From: Clostridia bacterium
GTDB taxonomy: Bacteria > Bacillota > Clostridia > Oscillospirales > Acutalibacteraceae
Direction: 5' to 3'
Assembly: GCA_017407995.1 (NCBI GenBank)
Contig: JAFQVM010000014.1
Span: 149,166-213,165, forward strand
Length of the DNA stretch: 64,000 nucleotides
Numbering within the stretch: position 1 is the first letter of the stretch; each line of letters opens with the position of its first letter. The notes under the pieces are model-generated. The model was not told the DNA's origin and did no database searches. It was given only the letters and a program-made list of their open reading frames with translations. Positions 51,239 to 60,575 of this stretch are shown here, one piece after another. Made by a program: the position numbers and the translations under genes.

Positions 51239-53108
51239 TCTTTTGACCTTCCTTTTCAAGATGAATCAGCAAAACGGATATGTCGGCGGGGCTGACGCCC
51301 GATATACGTGATGCCTGTCCGACATTTTCAGGACGTATCTTTGACAGCTTTTCAACAGCCTCAAGCCTAAGACCGCCAAGCTCTGAATAGTTTATATCCT
51401 TTGGGATTCGCTTAACTTCAAGGCGGCGCATTTCATCCACCTGCGCTTGCTGACGGCGGATGTAGCCCTCATATTTTATATCAATCTCAACCTGCTCAAA
51501 AATTTCTCTTGGCAGAATCGGTCGAGTGGTGTCGAACGGAGTAAGCATCTTGTAATCTGCCTGCGGACGGCGCAACAATTCGCTTAAACGTATTCCGCCG
51601 TCTATCGGCGATGTTTCACGTGAAACAAGCAGAGCGTTTAACTCATCACTTGCTTTAATGACGGTTTTTTTCACACGTTCTTTTTCTTCATCTATAAGCT
51701 TCAGCTTATTTTCGAATTTAGCAAATTGCTCATCGGATATAAGACCTATCTCATGTCCAATAGGCATAAGTCTGCGGTCAGCGTTATCCTGCCTTAACAG
51801 CAGACGGTACTCAGAACGTGATGTCATCATTCTGTAGGGGTCGGAACAACCTTTGGTAACAAGGTCATCAATAAGAGTTCCGATATATGAGCTGGCTCTG
51901 TCAAGTTCTAAAGGTGCTTTACCCTGCACCTTTCGGGCGGCGTTGATGCCTGCAATAAGGCCTTGTGCAGCGGCTTCTTCGTATCCGCTTGAGCCGTTAA
52001 ACTGTCCGGCGCCGTAAAGACCGTCAAAGTCGTTGAATTCAAGGCTTCGCTTTAAAGAAAGCGGGTCAACACAGTCATACTCTATTGCATATGCGGTGCG
52101 CATAACCTCGCAGTTTTCAAGTCCGGGGATAGAGCGCAGAAATTTTAACTGTACGTCCTCAGGCAGTGAGGACGAAAGTCCCTGAAGGTACATCTCATCG
52201 GTGTTTTCACCACAGGGCTCTATAAATATTTGGTGGCGCTCTTTTTCTGCAAAGCGGACAATCTTATCCTCAATGCTCGGACAGTAGCGAGGGCCCACAC
52301 CGTCTATCTTGCCCGAATAAAGCGGAGAGCGATGCAGATTTGAGAGAATTATATTTTTAGTTTCTTCGTTTGTATATGTTATGTAGCAGTCCATTTTGTT
52401 TTGGACAACTGCCTTACCGCTAAAGGAAAAAGGTACAACGTCCTCATCCCCTTTTTGCAGTTCAAGGTTTGAAAAGTCTATGCTTCTGCGGTTAACTCGT
52501 GACGGAGTACCCGTTTTAAAACGGCGCAACGGCAAACCGAGAGCTTTGAGCGATTTTGAAAGCTCGGTTGCAGGGAAAACACCATCGGGTCCGCTCTCAT
52601 AGGACACATCTCCGATATATACTCTTCCGCCAAGGAAAGTACCCGTTGCGAGGATAACACATTTGGCTCGGTATACAGCCTCAAGTCTTGTGGTCAAGAC
52701 CCATTCTTCGCCGTCACGCTCAAGGTCGGTTATCTCAGCCTGACGTAGATAAAGATTTTCCTGCTTTTCAAGCACGGATTTCATATATCCGCAGTATTCA
52801 CGGCGGTCAACCTGCGCACGGGGGCTGTGGACTGCGGGGCCTTTACCCAGATTGAGCATACGGCTTTGCAGAGTATTGAGGTCGGCGGCAATACCCATCT
52901 CACCGCCGAGAGCATCGATTTCACGCACAAGATGTCCCTTAGACGTGCCACCGATTGACGGATTGCAGGGCATGTTGCCTACCCAGTCAAGATTTATTGT
53001 AAAGATTTCGGTTTTGCAACCCAGACGTGCGGCGGCAAGCCCCGCTTCAATTCCGGCATGGCCTGCACCTATAACCGCAACATCAATTTTTCCAGCTTCA
53101 TATTTCAT
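51228..53108 (-). CDS. mnmG: tRNA U34 carboxymethylaminomethyl synthase MnmG (GidA)
   Basis: 626 residues. FAD-binding VIGAGHAGIEAGLAAARLG at the N-terminus, the catalytic GNMPCNPSIGG and QVDRREYCGYMK segments, and the C-terminal helical domain with LLRRPQADYKML and RISGVSPADISVLLIHL. With MnmE it modifies the wobble uridine. A parS site lies within the gene at 51612-51627 without breaking the frame. Confidence 0.97.
   Translation of the reverse strand: MKYEAGKIDVAVIGAGHAGIEAGLAAARLGCKTEIFTINLDWVGNMPCNPSIGGTSKGHLVREIDALGGEMGIAADLNTLQSRMLNLGKGPAVHSPRAQVDRREYCGYMKSVLEKQENLYLRQAEITDLERDGEEWVLTTRLEAVYRAKCVILATGTFLGGRVYIGDVSYESGPDGVFPATELSKSLKALGLPLRRFKTGTPSRVNRRSIDFSNLELQKGDEDVVPFSFSGKAVVQNKMDCYITYTNEETKNIILSNLHRSPLYSGKIDGVGPRYCPSIEDKIVRFAEKERHQIFIEPCGENTDEMYLQGLSSSLPEDVQLKFLRSIPGLENCEVMRTAYAIEYDCVDPLSLKRSLEFNDFDGLYGAGQFNGSSGYEEAAAQGLIAGINAARKVQGKAPLELDRASSYIGTLIDDLVTKGCSDPYRMMTSRSEYRLLLRQDNADRRLMPIGHEIGLISDEQFAKFENKLKLIDEEKERVKKTVIKASDELNALLVSRETSPIDGGIRLSELLRRPQADYKMLTPFDTTRPILPREIFEQVEIDIKYEGYIRRQQAQVDEMRRLEVKRIPKDINYSELGGLRLEAVEKLSKIRPENVGQASRISGVSPADISVLLIHLEKEGQKNDR
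51612..51627. promoter_or_regulatory. parS site inside mnmG
   Basis: A second perfect TGTTTCACGTGAAACA, about 12.2 kb from the dnaN upstream region and 2.3 kb from the first parS. It is inside the coding sequence of mnmG. Confidence 0.95.
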
Positions 53109-53153
53109 AATATAAACCGTTGTCCCTCATTATATAAATTCTAATATAGAAAA

Positions 53154-54524
53154 TTACTTTCCGACACAGAACTGCGCAAAAACTTCGTTTACCACAGCCT
53201 CGCCTGCCCGCTCTCCCGTAAGTTCAAGCAGCGCTTCGACAGCGCAGTCCGCACAGACATTAACGGCATCAAGTGTCATGCCGCTTTCGAGTGCCACAAG
53301 AGCTTCTTCTATGTTGTCAACAGCCCGTTCACAGCAAAGGCGCTGTCTTTCGGTTGTCAAAGCAGCGGCGGACGGGTCAAAATCGGCTGTGCCGAGCAAC
53401 GTTGCCAACGTTTTTTCAAGCTCCTCAAAGCCTTCGCCGTTTTTGGCTGAAATCAAAACGGAAGCATTTGTATTATCTTTAATATAGTCAATATCAGCGC
53501 ATTTTTCAAGGTCACTCTTGTTTATAACTGCGAGAGTGAGCTTTTCTTTGCAGTCGGCAAGGATTTTCTTGTCCTCTTCGGTAAGCTCCTGCGCTGCATC
53601 AAAAACGGCGATAACAAGCTGTGCTCTGGTAAGTCTTTTTTTAGCAAGCGAAACACCGATGCTCTCAACCTCGTTTTCAGTGGAGCGTATACCCGCAGTA
53701 TCTGCAAGGCGGAGAATAATATCGCCGATTTTCACGGTTTCCTCGACTATATCACGGGTAGTACCCGGAATATCGGTTACTATTGAGCGTTCGTACCCGC
53801 TGAGCAGATTCATAAGTTTAGATTTACCCACATTCGGTCTGCCGACGATTACAGCATCAACGCCTTGGGTAACAGCACGTCCGTTTTCAAAGCTTTGAAG
53901 CATCTTTAAAAGTTCGGTCTTAGCGGTTGTAAAAACCGATTTTAATTCATTAGGGGAAATTTCTTCAATCTCTTCGTCGGGATAGTCCACCCAAGCGGAC
54001 ATATGAGCGCAGACAGAGATTAAACTGTGAGCAGTCTGAGATATTTTTTGGCTTAATTTTCCTTCGAGAGTGTTAAACGCAGCTGATGCTGCTTGTTCAC
54101 CCTGCGCTCCTATCAGCGCCATGACACTTTCGGCCTCTGCGAGGTCTATTCTGCCGTTTAAAAATGCTCTTTTTGTAAATTCGCCTGCGGGAGCGGGCTG
54201 GGCTCCTGCGTGGAGTACCGCTCGCAGAGTTCTTTTTGTCACATATAGACCGCCGTGGCAAGATATTTCTACTACATCCTCACCTGTGTAGCTTTTTGGT
54301 GCACGGAAAACAAGAGCTATACCCTCATCAACGGGCTCACCGCTGTCAATAATCGTGCCGAAATGAGCTTTGTAGCCCTCGGAGTCACAAAGATGCTTGC
54401 CCGAAGCGGCTATAAACACTTTATCTGCAATTTTCAGCGCATCTTTGCCCGAAATACGCACTATGCCTATTCCGCCTGCAGAATTCGGGGTTGCAATAGC
54501 AGCAACAGTCTTATTGTCTTGCAT
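53154..54524 (-). CDS. mnmE: tRNA modification GTPase MnmE
   Basis: 456 residues. N-terminal folate-binding domain, G domain with GRPNVGKSKLMN, TDIPGTTRDI and DTAGIRSTE, NKSD-type NKSDL, and the C-terminal FCVGK with its reactive Cys. It partners MnmG. AAAGGAGG precedes the ATG. The rpmH-rnpA-yidC genes that usually precede it are not present in this window. Confidence 0.97.
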   Translation of the reverse strand: MQDNKTVAAIATPNSAGGIGIVRISGKDALKIADKVFIAASGKHLCDSEGYKAHFGTIIDSGEPVDEGIALVFRAPKSYTGEDVVEISCHGGLYVTKRTLRAVLHAGAQPAPAGEFTKRAFLNGRIDLAEAESVMALIGAQGEQAASAAFNTLEGKLSQKISQTAHSLISVCAHMSAWVDYPDEEIEEISPNELKSVFTTAKTELLKMLQSFENGRAVTQGVDAVIVGRPNVGKSKLMNLLSGYERSIVTDIPGTTRDIVEETVKIGDIILRLADTAGIRSTENEVESIGVSLAKKRLTRAQLVIAVFDAAQELTEEDKKILADCKEKLTLAVINKSDLEKCADIDYIKDNTNASVLISAKNGEGFEELEKTLATLLGTADFDPSAAALTTERQRLCCERAVDNIEEALVALESGMTLDAVNVCADCAVEALLELTGERAGEAVVNEVFAQFCVGK

Positions 54525-54617
54525 CTTTATCCTCCTTTGTTTGTATACGCTGATTCGGTGTCTTTCGGAAAATCCGCTAAAACGAAGCTTCCGAAAAGCA
54601 TCGACTACAGAAAATGA

Positions 54618-54652
54618 GACGGTGTGAGCGGGATAAACCCTGCTACACCGCC
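54618..54652 (-). terminator. Terminator of the ABC-2 operon
   Basis: Imperfect stem around GACGGTGTGAGCGGG / CCCTGCTACACCGCC between the permease stop and mnmE, with a weak T-run on the minus strand. Confidence 0.6.
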
Positions 54653-54663
54653 TCTGAAAACAT

Positions 54664-55476
54664 TTATTTTATATTTACCTTGTGTTCCATCAGCCATTCT
54701 GTTGCGACAAAAAGGCCTATAGTAGCAACAAGCTGGAACAGGTAACCGCTGATACCCATAGAGAAATTACCGGCATCAAGCATCGACTGGGTGAATCCAA
54801 GTGTCAAACCGTTATCTGTAGGAGAAACGATAATCGGAACATGGGAAGTCAAAAGGAAATTGCAAACCTGACCGATAATAAAAATGACAAAGAACACAAC
54901 GATAGGTGCGAATCCTCCGAGCTTTTGAAGAATTCTGGTGTTTGCAAAGGTGATTGAGAAGAACAGCTCTGCAACAAGGAAAGCAATCTGAATAAAGAAA
55001 GTAAAAGCCAGAAGTATAAGATACTGTCTGATAGCAGCCTCAGATGGCAGCGAGCTGAACATCTGGATAAGCATCTTAATCATTTCAATATTGTCTTCTC
55101 CTACCATGGATGTGGCATACATATAGACGCCAACAAGAAGAGCAAGCGATATGACGTAGCTTATAATCATCCAGAAGAAAGCGACAATAGCCTTTGATGC
55201 AAGCAGTGCACGGCTTGAGACGGGAAGAGTGAAGCTCAGATATCCCTGCGGGCCGTAGAGCGTTTTGGAAAAGTTAACGATAATTCCGATAAAAGTGACG
55301 ACCAGAGAAATCAAAGCGATAAACATAAGTGCAAGCGTAGCCAGAGCGCTCAGCCACATTACGTCTACGAGGTATGCCAACAGCATTATGCCGATGGTAA
55401 CAAGTGCAGCGATGTAAATAAAGGACATGGTATGTGCGCTTGCCTTAATTTCGTTCTTAACCAATTTGCCAAGCAT
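54664..55476 (-). CDS. ABC-2 type permease-like membrane protein
   Basis: 270 residues from the ATG at 55476 (AAGGAGGT upstream). Six membrane helices with a large loop and the KLVKNEIKASAHTM start of ABC-2 exporters. The start overlaps the ATPase gene by 20 bases, so the two make one transporter. The substrate is unknown. Confidence 0.8.
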   Translation of the reverse strand: MLGKLVKNEIKASAHTMSFIYIAALVTIGIMLLAYLVDVMWLSALATLALMFIALISLVVTFIGIIVNFSKTLYGPQGYLSFTLPVSSRALLASKAIVAFFWMIISYVISLALLVGVYMYATSMVGEDNIEMIKMLIQMFSSLPSEAAIRQYLILLAFTFFIQIAFLVAELFFSITFANTRILQKLGGFAPIVVFFVIFIIGQVCNFLLTSHVPIIVSPTDNGLTLGFTQSMLDAGNFSMGISGYLFQLVATIGLFVATEWLMEHKVNIK

Positions 55477-56167
55477 ACTGGAACACCTCCTTAAATACAT
55501 CCTCAAGGGTTTTGCCCTCGTCATATATTTCCTGAACGTTGGAGTTTTTAAGCACTTTACCTTGACCTATCATCAGCGCATGGTCAAAGATAGACTCGAC
55601 ATCGTGGATAAGATGGGTTGAGATAAGCATTGTTGAGCCTTCAGGATGGTTTTTCATAATAGTGTCAAGAATAAAGGCTCTTGCAGCAGGGTCAACACCG
55701 CCGAGAGGTTCGTCAAGAATATAGAGCTTTGCGTTGCGGCACATGACAAGGATAAGCTGAAGCTTCTCCTGCATACCCTTTGACATCGATTTTATCTTCT
55801 GCTTGGGATTAAGCTGGAACACGTCAAGCATTTTGAGCGCTTTATCCATATCAAAATCGCCGTAGAAGTCAGCTATATAACGGATAGCATCGATAGCACG
55901 CATCCAGTCTGCAAGATAGGATTTTTCAGGCAGATAAGCCACTTTTGCCTTTGTTGAAGGGCCGGGAATTTCGCCGTCTATCAAAACTTCGCCCGAATAG
56001 TCATGAATAAGACCGGTTAAAATTTTGATGAGAGAGGACTTTCCTGAGCCGTTTGGTCCCAGCAATCCTATAATCTGGCCGGGTGCAAAATCAAAAGAAA
56101 TCTCATTGAGCACCTGGTGGCTGCCGTAGGACTTACTGAGGTTTTTTACAGAAATAATATTTTCCAT
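55457..56167 (-). CDS. ABC transporter ATP-binding protein
   Basis: 236 residues: Walker A GPNGSGKSSLIK (about 38-49), signature variant MSKGMQEKLQLIL, Walker B LYILDEPLGGVDP and the switch H in ISTHLIHD. It pairs with the membrane protein encoded downstream. Such two-gene systems without a binding protein are exporters, for example of lipids or antimicrobial peptides. Confidence 0.92.
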   Translation of the reverse strand: MENIISVKNLSKSYGSHQVLNEISFDFAPGQIIGLLGPNGSGKSSLIKILTGLIHDYSGEVLIDGEIPGPSTKAKVAYLPEKSYLADWMRAIDAIRYIADFYGDFDMDKALKMLDVFQLNPKQKIKSMSKGMQEKLQLILVMCRNAKLYILDEPLGGVDPAARAFILDTIMKNHPEGSTMLISTHLIHDVESIFDHALMIGQGKVLKNSNVQEIYDEGKTLEDVFKEVFQYAWQIG

Positions 56168-56312
56168 TTTCTCCTCCGTAGTTTTGACATAAAGGATGTT
56201 TTTGCTGCAAGGGAAGAAAAAACATCCGATTACAAAACATTATAACATAAAAGCTTTAACAGTAAAAGGATTTTTTTATTTTTTAAAATAAGTACATAAT
56301 TTGTTAATACAT

Positions 56313-57140
56313 TTATTTCCTTACTCTGCGCAGAACAGCTCCTGTTGCAGAAAAAAGAATAAGGCACACGGCATTTGCGACAACGACGCTCGCACCTGCG
56401 GGAGTATTAAGGGCATATGATGCTGAAATTCCGATAAAAAAGCACAAGACCGATACTATGGCGCATACGACGGTGACGCTCTTAAAGCTTTTGCATATAC
56501 GCATAGACGAGAGAGCGGGAAAGATTATCAGGCTTGAAATCAGCAGCGCACCCATCATCCGCATGCCGACGACTACGGTTACGGCGGTAAGCAGAGCTAT
56601 GAGGGTGTTGTATATGCCTGTTTTTGTGCCTGTTGCCGCAGCGAAGCTCTCGTCGAAAGTGACGGAAAAGATGCGGTTGTAAAAAACGATATAAAGCACA
56701 AGTACAACACAGGAGAGCACAACGCTTGTGACAACATTGGTATCGCTCATCATCAGTATAGAGCCGAACATATAGCCCGAAACATCACTGTTGAGACCGG
56801 TTGTGAGGGAGGCGGCGATTACACCTACGGCAATCGCTGAGCTTGAAATCAGCGCAATAGCGGCATCACCCTTGATTTTTGCGCTGGAGTTAATTCTCAT
56901 AAGCAAAAATGCGGCAATTACTACTACGGGGACTGCAATTTTCAGCGGAGTGACGTTTAGCGCCATAGCTATACACGCAGCACCGAAGCCGACGTGTGAA
57001 AGACCGTCACCTATCATTGAGTAACGCTTAAGTACCAATGTTACACCTAACAGCGCAGAGCAGAGGGCTACAAGAACACCTGCTATAACCGCACGCTGCA
57101 TAAAGGAGTATGAAAACATTTCAGAAAAAAAGTCAAGCAT
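56313..57140 (-). CDS. znuB: Zinc ABC transporter permease (ZnuB type)
   Basis: 275 residues from the ATG at 57140 (GAGGAGG six bases upstream, overlapping the ATPase stop). About eight membrane helices, with the ABC-3 pattern (RAVIAGVLVALCSALLGV, DGLSHVGFGA, and later GALLISSLIIFPALS). It carries metal across the membrane for the binding protein ZnuA. The gene order zur-znuA-znuC-znuB is transcribed as one operon. Confidence 0.93.
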   Translation of the reverse strand: MLDFFSEMFSYSFMQRAVIAGVLVALCSALLGVTLVLKRYSMIGDGLSHVGFGAACIAMALNVTPLKIAVPVVVIAAFLLMRINSSAKIKGDAAIALISSSAIAVGVIAASLTTGLNSDVSGYMFGSILMMSDTNVVTSVVLSCVVLVLYIVFYNRIFSVTFDESFAAATGTKTGIYNTLIALLTAVTVVVGMRMMGALLISSLIIFPALSSMRICKSFKSVTVVCAIVSVLCFFIGISASYALNTPAGASVVVANAVCLILFSATGAVLRRVRK

Positions 57141-57861
57141 TTTCATCCTCCTCAGTGTTTGCAAAGCGGTGGCCTGCTTCGCTTTTGAGATAGTCGGCGG
57201 TGTCACCGAAAAATACGGTCTCCCTCTCGCCTAAGTGCAGAATCTTGCCTGCGTTTTTAACCGCACAAGAGATATCATGCGATACCATGATAACAGCGAT
57301 GCCCAAATCCTTGTTGAGTTGTTTTATAAGTTTGTAAAAATCAGAGGTTACAACGGGGTCAAGGCCTGTTACCGGCTCGTCGAGCAAAAGCAGACTGCTT
57401 GCTGAGCACAGCGCACGTGCCAAAAGTACCCGCTGTTGCTGTCCGCCTGAAAGCTCACGATAAGATTTGTCCGCAATATCGGAAATACCGAGCCTTTGGA
57501 GATTTTCCTGAACACGTGTACGGTCGGCTTTTGTAAAGAAAGGGAAAAGCCCTTTTTTATTAAGACAGCCGGACAACACAACCTCTTTTACCGTTGCGGG
57601 AAAGTCCTGCTGTTCACTTGTCTGCTGAGGCAGATAACCTATATCTGTACGGTGAAGGTCTGAGCAAAAAGATACTTTTCCGCTTTTTAATGGAAGCAGT
57701 CCGAGAATACCTTTGAGCAGGGTGCTTTTTCCCGACCCGTTTTCGCCGACTATACACAGATAATCACCTTTATAAAGGTCAAAAGTAACGTCGTTTACAG
57801 CGACATTGTTATCATATCCGATAACGGCATTTTGGCAGGAGAGCAGTTTTTCTTTGTTCAC
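57133..57861 (-). CDS. znuC: Zinc ABC transporter ATP-binding protein (ZnuC type)
   Basis: 242 residues from a GTG at 57861 that overlaps the znuA stop as GTGA. Walker A GENGSGKSTLLK, signature LSGGQQQRVLLARAL and Walker B LLLLDEPVTGLDP. It powers the zinc permease. Confidence 0.94.
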   Translation of the reverse strand: MNKEKLLSCQNAVIGYDNNVAVNDVTFDLYKGDYLCIVGENGSGKSTLLKGILGLLPLKSGKVSFCSDLHRTDIGYLPQQTSEQQDFPATVKEVVLSGCLNKKGLFPFFTKADRTRVQENLQRLGISDIADKSYRELSGGQQQRVLLARALCSASSLLLLDEPVTGLDPVVTSDFYKLIKQLNKDLGIAVIMVSHDISCAVKNAGKILHLGERETVFFGDTADYLKSEAGHRFANTEEDENA

Positions 57862-58838
57862 TTGAGCGCCTCCTCAAGGTTTTTGACGTTCTGTTTCATA
57901 AGGCTAAGATAAGTTTCTCCCGAATTGAATTCATCCTTGCTCAGATTGTGGCAGGAGTGGAACAGCAGCATTTTTGCTCCTGTTTCATCACATATAATCT
58001 TTGCGGTTTTCGGCTCTATAAGCTCCTCGTAGAACACTACCTTTATGTTTTCGCTTTTGATAGTGTCGATTATCTGCGCAACGGTTGCGGCACTCGGCTC
58101 AGAGTTGTCTGCACAGGCATCAAGAGCGGCTATAGCCTTCAGACCATACTGTTCAGTAAAGTTTTGAAGAGCAAAACGGCCTGAAAAGACAAGGGTTTTG
58201 CGCTCTGAGCTTTTTACAAGCTCAGTTATCTCGGTGTTGAGGGCCTCAAGTTCAGACAGATAGTTTTCGGCGTTTTCAGTATAAAAAGATGCGTTTTCAG
58301 CATCCATTTCACAAAGCTTATCGGCAATTACCGCAACCATCAAGAATGAGAGGGTTGGGTCAGTCCAGAGATGTGGGTCAAAAAATGCCACATCGGTATC
58401 AATAAACGAATGAAATTCTCCCTCTGCCTCGTGGTCATGCACATGCTCCGTAATTTCTGCACAAATCTCGTGAGATAAGTCCATAAAAACAGCTTTGCTC
58501 GATGTTGAACTGAACAGCTTTTCAGACCAAGTCTCCATCTCTTTACCCACACGGATAACCAAATCGGCGTCCGTGACGGCTTTTATATCAGCGGGCGTAG
58601 GGTCATATGAGTGGCTTTCTACCCCGGGCGGCAGTAAAAGAGTAAGGTCAACTTTGTCCCCTGCTATTTCACGTACAAAATCGTATTGGGGAAAGAGTGT
58701 GCAGACTACTTTAAGCTTGTTGTCATCCGATGTTTTCTCTGTACTGTCAACAGGTGTCTCCTGAGAACATGCGCACAAAGTAAACAATGTAGCCGCACAA
58801 AGCAAAATCGCAAGAACACTTCTTATTTTCTTATTCAC
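57858..58838 (-). CDS. znuA: Zinc-binding lipoprotein of ABC transporter (ZnuA type)
   Basis: 326 residues from a GTG at 58838 (GGGGAGG nine bases upstream, overlapping the zur stop). Lipoprotein signal ending LCAC (Cys about 24). His ligands are in GVESHSYDPTPAD (His), a His-rich loop EHVHDHEAEGEFH (about 127-139), and PHLWTDPT, as in zinc rather than manganese binding proteins. It captures Zn2+ outside the cell. Confidence 0.92.
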   Translation of the reverse strand: MNKKIRSVLAILLCAATLFTLCACSQETPVDSTEKTSDDNKLKVVCTLFPQYDFVREIAGDKVDLTLLLPPGVESHSYDPTPADIKAVTDADLVIRVGKEMETWSEKLFSSTSSKAVFMDLSHEICAEITEHVHDHEAEGEFHSFIDTDVAFFDPHLWTDPTLSFLMVAVIADKLCEMDAENASFYTENAENYLSELEALNTEITELVKSSERKTLVFSGRFALQNFTEQYGLKAIAALDACADNSEPSAATVAQIIDTIKSENIKVVFYEELIEPKTAKIICDETGAKMLLFHSCHNLSKDEFNSGETYLSLMKQNVKNLEEALK

Positions 58839-59241
58839 AGCTTTTCGCCTCCCCTGCACAGTCAGAACAGATTCCGTATAGGACGGTGTTTTCTTCACTT
58901 AAAGTGAACCTGTGATGCTCAAAAATATGACCGGCAACCTTGTCGAGATATTCGCACTCAACGTGCATAAGCGTGCCGCACTTTGAGCACTTGAGATGAT
59001 AGTGATTGCTGCAGCCGTCTCCAGAATATTGATAGCAGGCGCTCTCACCGTCGTGCAGGACAAAACGGCGCACAATGCCCTCTTTTGTGAGCTTTTCAAG
59101 ATGACGGTATACCGTGGATTTGCCCACTGCACAGCCGCTGTCCGCAAGGCAGCGGACAATATCATCTGCTGTCATATGTTTGCCTTTGCTCTCACGCATA
59201 AGTTGCAGAACGAGGTCTCCCTGCTTTGTATTATAGCCCAT
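58831..59241 (-). CDS. zur: Fur-family zinc uptake regulator (Zur-like)
   Basis: 136 residues. Winged helix with VGKSTVYRHLEKL, His/Cys metal site (CSNHYHLKCSKCG, HVECEYL, EHHRF), and a second CSDC pair at the C-terminus, so both structural zinc pairs CxxC are present. Its linkage to znuACB and the operator upstream make Zur the likely choice over Fur or PerR. Confidence 0.87.
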   Translation of the reverse strand: MGYNTKQGDLVLQLMRESKGKHMTADDIVRCLADSGCAVGKSTVYRHLEKLTKEGIVRRFVLHDGESACYQYSGDGCSNHYHLKCSKCGTLMHVECEYLDKVAGHIFEHHRFTLSEENTVLYGICSDCAGEAKSCE

Positions 59242-59268
59242 TTATTTTCACCTCAAACAATTAAAAAC

Positions 59269-59317
59269 GAAATTGGGAATTGATTTCAATTTTAAACCCA
59301 CGTTAGGGCTTTGTCAA
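59269..59317 (-). promoter_or_regulatory. Promoter and Zur-like operator of the zinc operon
   Basis: TTGACA (59317-59312), 17-base spacer, TAAAAT (59294-59289), with the palindrome AAATTG-N11-CAATTT (59270-59292) overlapping the -10, a good place for a metal-bound repressor. Confidence 0.72.
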
Positions 59318-59420
59318 GGCTTTTAATCCTTAAAAAATGTTAATAAATCTAAAAATCAACCGTTGATTATATTGAAAAACAAAAACGCTTGTAGTAAACT
59401 GAACAGTATCTTAGAAACAT

Positions 59421-59447
59421 AAAGGAGGCGGGCAGATTACTGCCGCT
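59421..59447 (+). promoter_or_regulatory. Hairpin between ribosome site and leuB start
   Basis: AAAGGAGG (59421-59428) is 22 bases from the leuB ATG at 59451, too far for normal initiation. Between them GCGGGCAG-ATTA-CTGCCGC can form a hairpin that would bring the two close. Alternatively an ATT at 59436 could be the start. Confidence 0.5.
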
Positions 59448-59450
59448 TGT

Positions 59451-60521
59451 ATGAAAAAGTATTCGATAGCCGTCATAAAGGGAGACGGCATTGGTCCTGA
59501 GATTGTTGATGAAACCATAAAAGTGCTTGACGCCGCAGGCAAGAAGTTCGGCTTTGAGACCGAATATAAAGGGTGTCTGATGGGCGGTTGTGCCATAGAT
59601 GCAACAGGCGTACCCCTGCCACAGGAGACGATTGATATATGTAAGGCTTCGGACAGCGTACTGCTCGGAGCTGTAGGCGGAGAAAAATGGGATACACTAC
59701 CCGGTCATCTGCGTCCGGAGGCAGGATTGCTCGGTATCCGTGCGGCGCTCGGTCTTTTTGCAAACCTGCGTCCCGCAAAGATTTTTGAACCCCTTGTTGA
59801 TGCATCTCCGATAAAGAGAGAGATAATCGGCGACGGTCTGGATATTATGGTAGTTCGTGAGCTTACGGGCGGTATATACTTCGGTCAGCGAGGAAGAAGT
59901 GAGGAGAACGGCGTAAAAAGTGCATATGATACCGAGAAATACTCAGTTCCTGAGATAGAGAGAATTGTCCGTGTCGGCTTTGACCTTGCGCTCAAGCGTT
60001 CGAAGAGGCTATGCAGCGTTGACAAGGCGAATGTTCTTGAATCTTCCCGTCTGTGGCGTGAGACGGTGCTTCGCATAAGCAAGGAATATCCCGAGGTTGA
60101 GCTGAGCCACATGTATGTTGATAACTGTGCTATGCAGCTTGTACGCAACCCCGCTCAGTTTGATGTTATCGTTACATCAAACATTTTCGGCGACATTCTC
60201 TCCGATGAGGCATCTATGATAAGCGGTTCGATAGGAATGCTCGCATCCGCATCGCTTGCAACAGGCAGTTTCGGTCTCTACGAGCCGATTCACGGTTCTG
60301 CACCCGATATCGCAGGCAAGGGAATTGCAAATCCGCTTGCAACAATCCTCTCTGCTGCTATGATGCTGCGCTATTCGTTCGGCGAGAACGATGCCGCTGT
60401 TGCTGTTGAAGCGGCCGTTGACAGAGCGCTGCGTGAGGGCAGAACTCCCGACATTGCAGACCTTGCTCTGCCGAAGCTTTCGACTGTTGAGATGGGCGAC
60501 CTGGTCGTAAAAAATATTTAA
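59451..60521 (+). CDS. leuB: 3-isopropylmalate dehydrogenase
   Basis: 356 residues, full length. Start [19 protein letters not shown]; motifs [18 protein letters not shown], and [11 protein letters not shown]...[20 protein letters not shown] for isopropylmalate and NAD+/Mg2+ binding. It oxidises 3-isopropylmalate in leucine synthesis. No other leu gene is in the window, and no leucine leader or T-box is seen upstream. The start is unusual (see the hairpin at 59421). Confidence 0.96.
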   Translation: MKKYSIAVIKGDGIGPEIVDETIKVLDAAGKKFGFETEYKGCLMGGCAIDATGVPLPQETIDICKASDSVLLGAVGGEKWDTLPGHLRPEAGLLGIRAALGLFANLRPAKIFEPLVDASPIKREIIGDGLDIMVVRELTGGIYFGQRGRSEENGVKSAYDTEKYSVPEIERIVRVGFDLALKRSKRLCSVDKANVLESSRLWRETVLRISKEYPEVELSHMYVDNCAMQLVRNPAQFDVIVTSNIFGDILSDEASMISGSIGMLASASLATGSFGLYEPIHGSAPDIAGKGIANPLATILSAAMMLRYSFGENDAAVAVEAAVDRALREGRTPDIADLALPKLSTVEMGDLVVKNI

Positions 60522-60530
60522 CCAAGAAAA

Positions 60531-60572
60531 AGGCTGTATCAAAACCGCAAAAGCGGTAAGATACAGCCTCTT
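60531..60572. terminator. Bidirectional terminator between leuB and ldhA
   Basis: Stem AGGCTGTATC / GATACAGCCT (60531-60569) with a second inner hairpin ACCGC/GCGGT, T-rich after it. Confidence 0.87.
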
Positions 60573-60575
60573 GTT

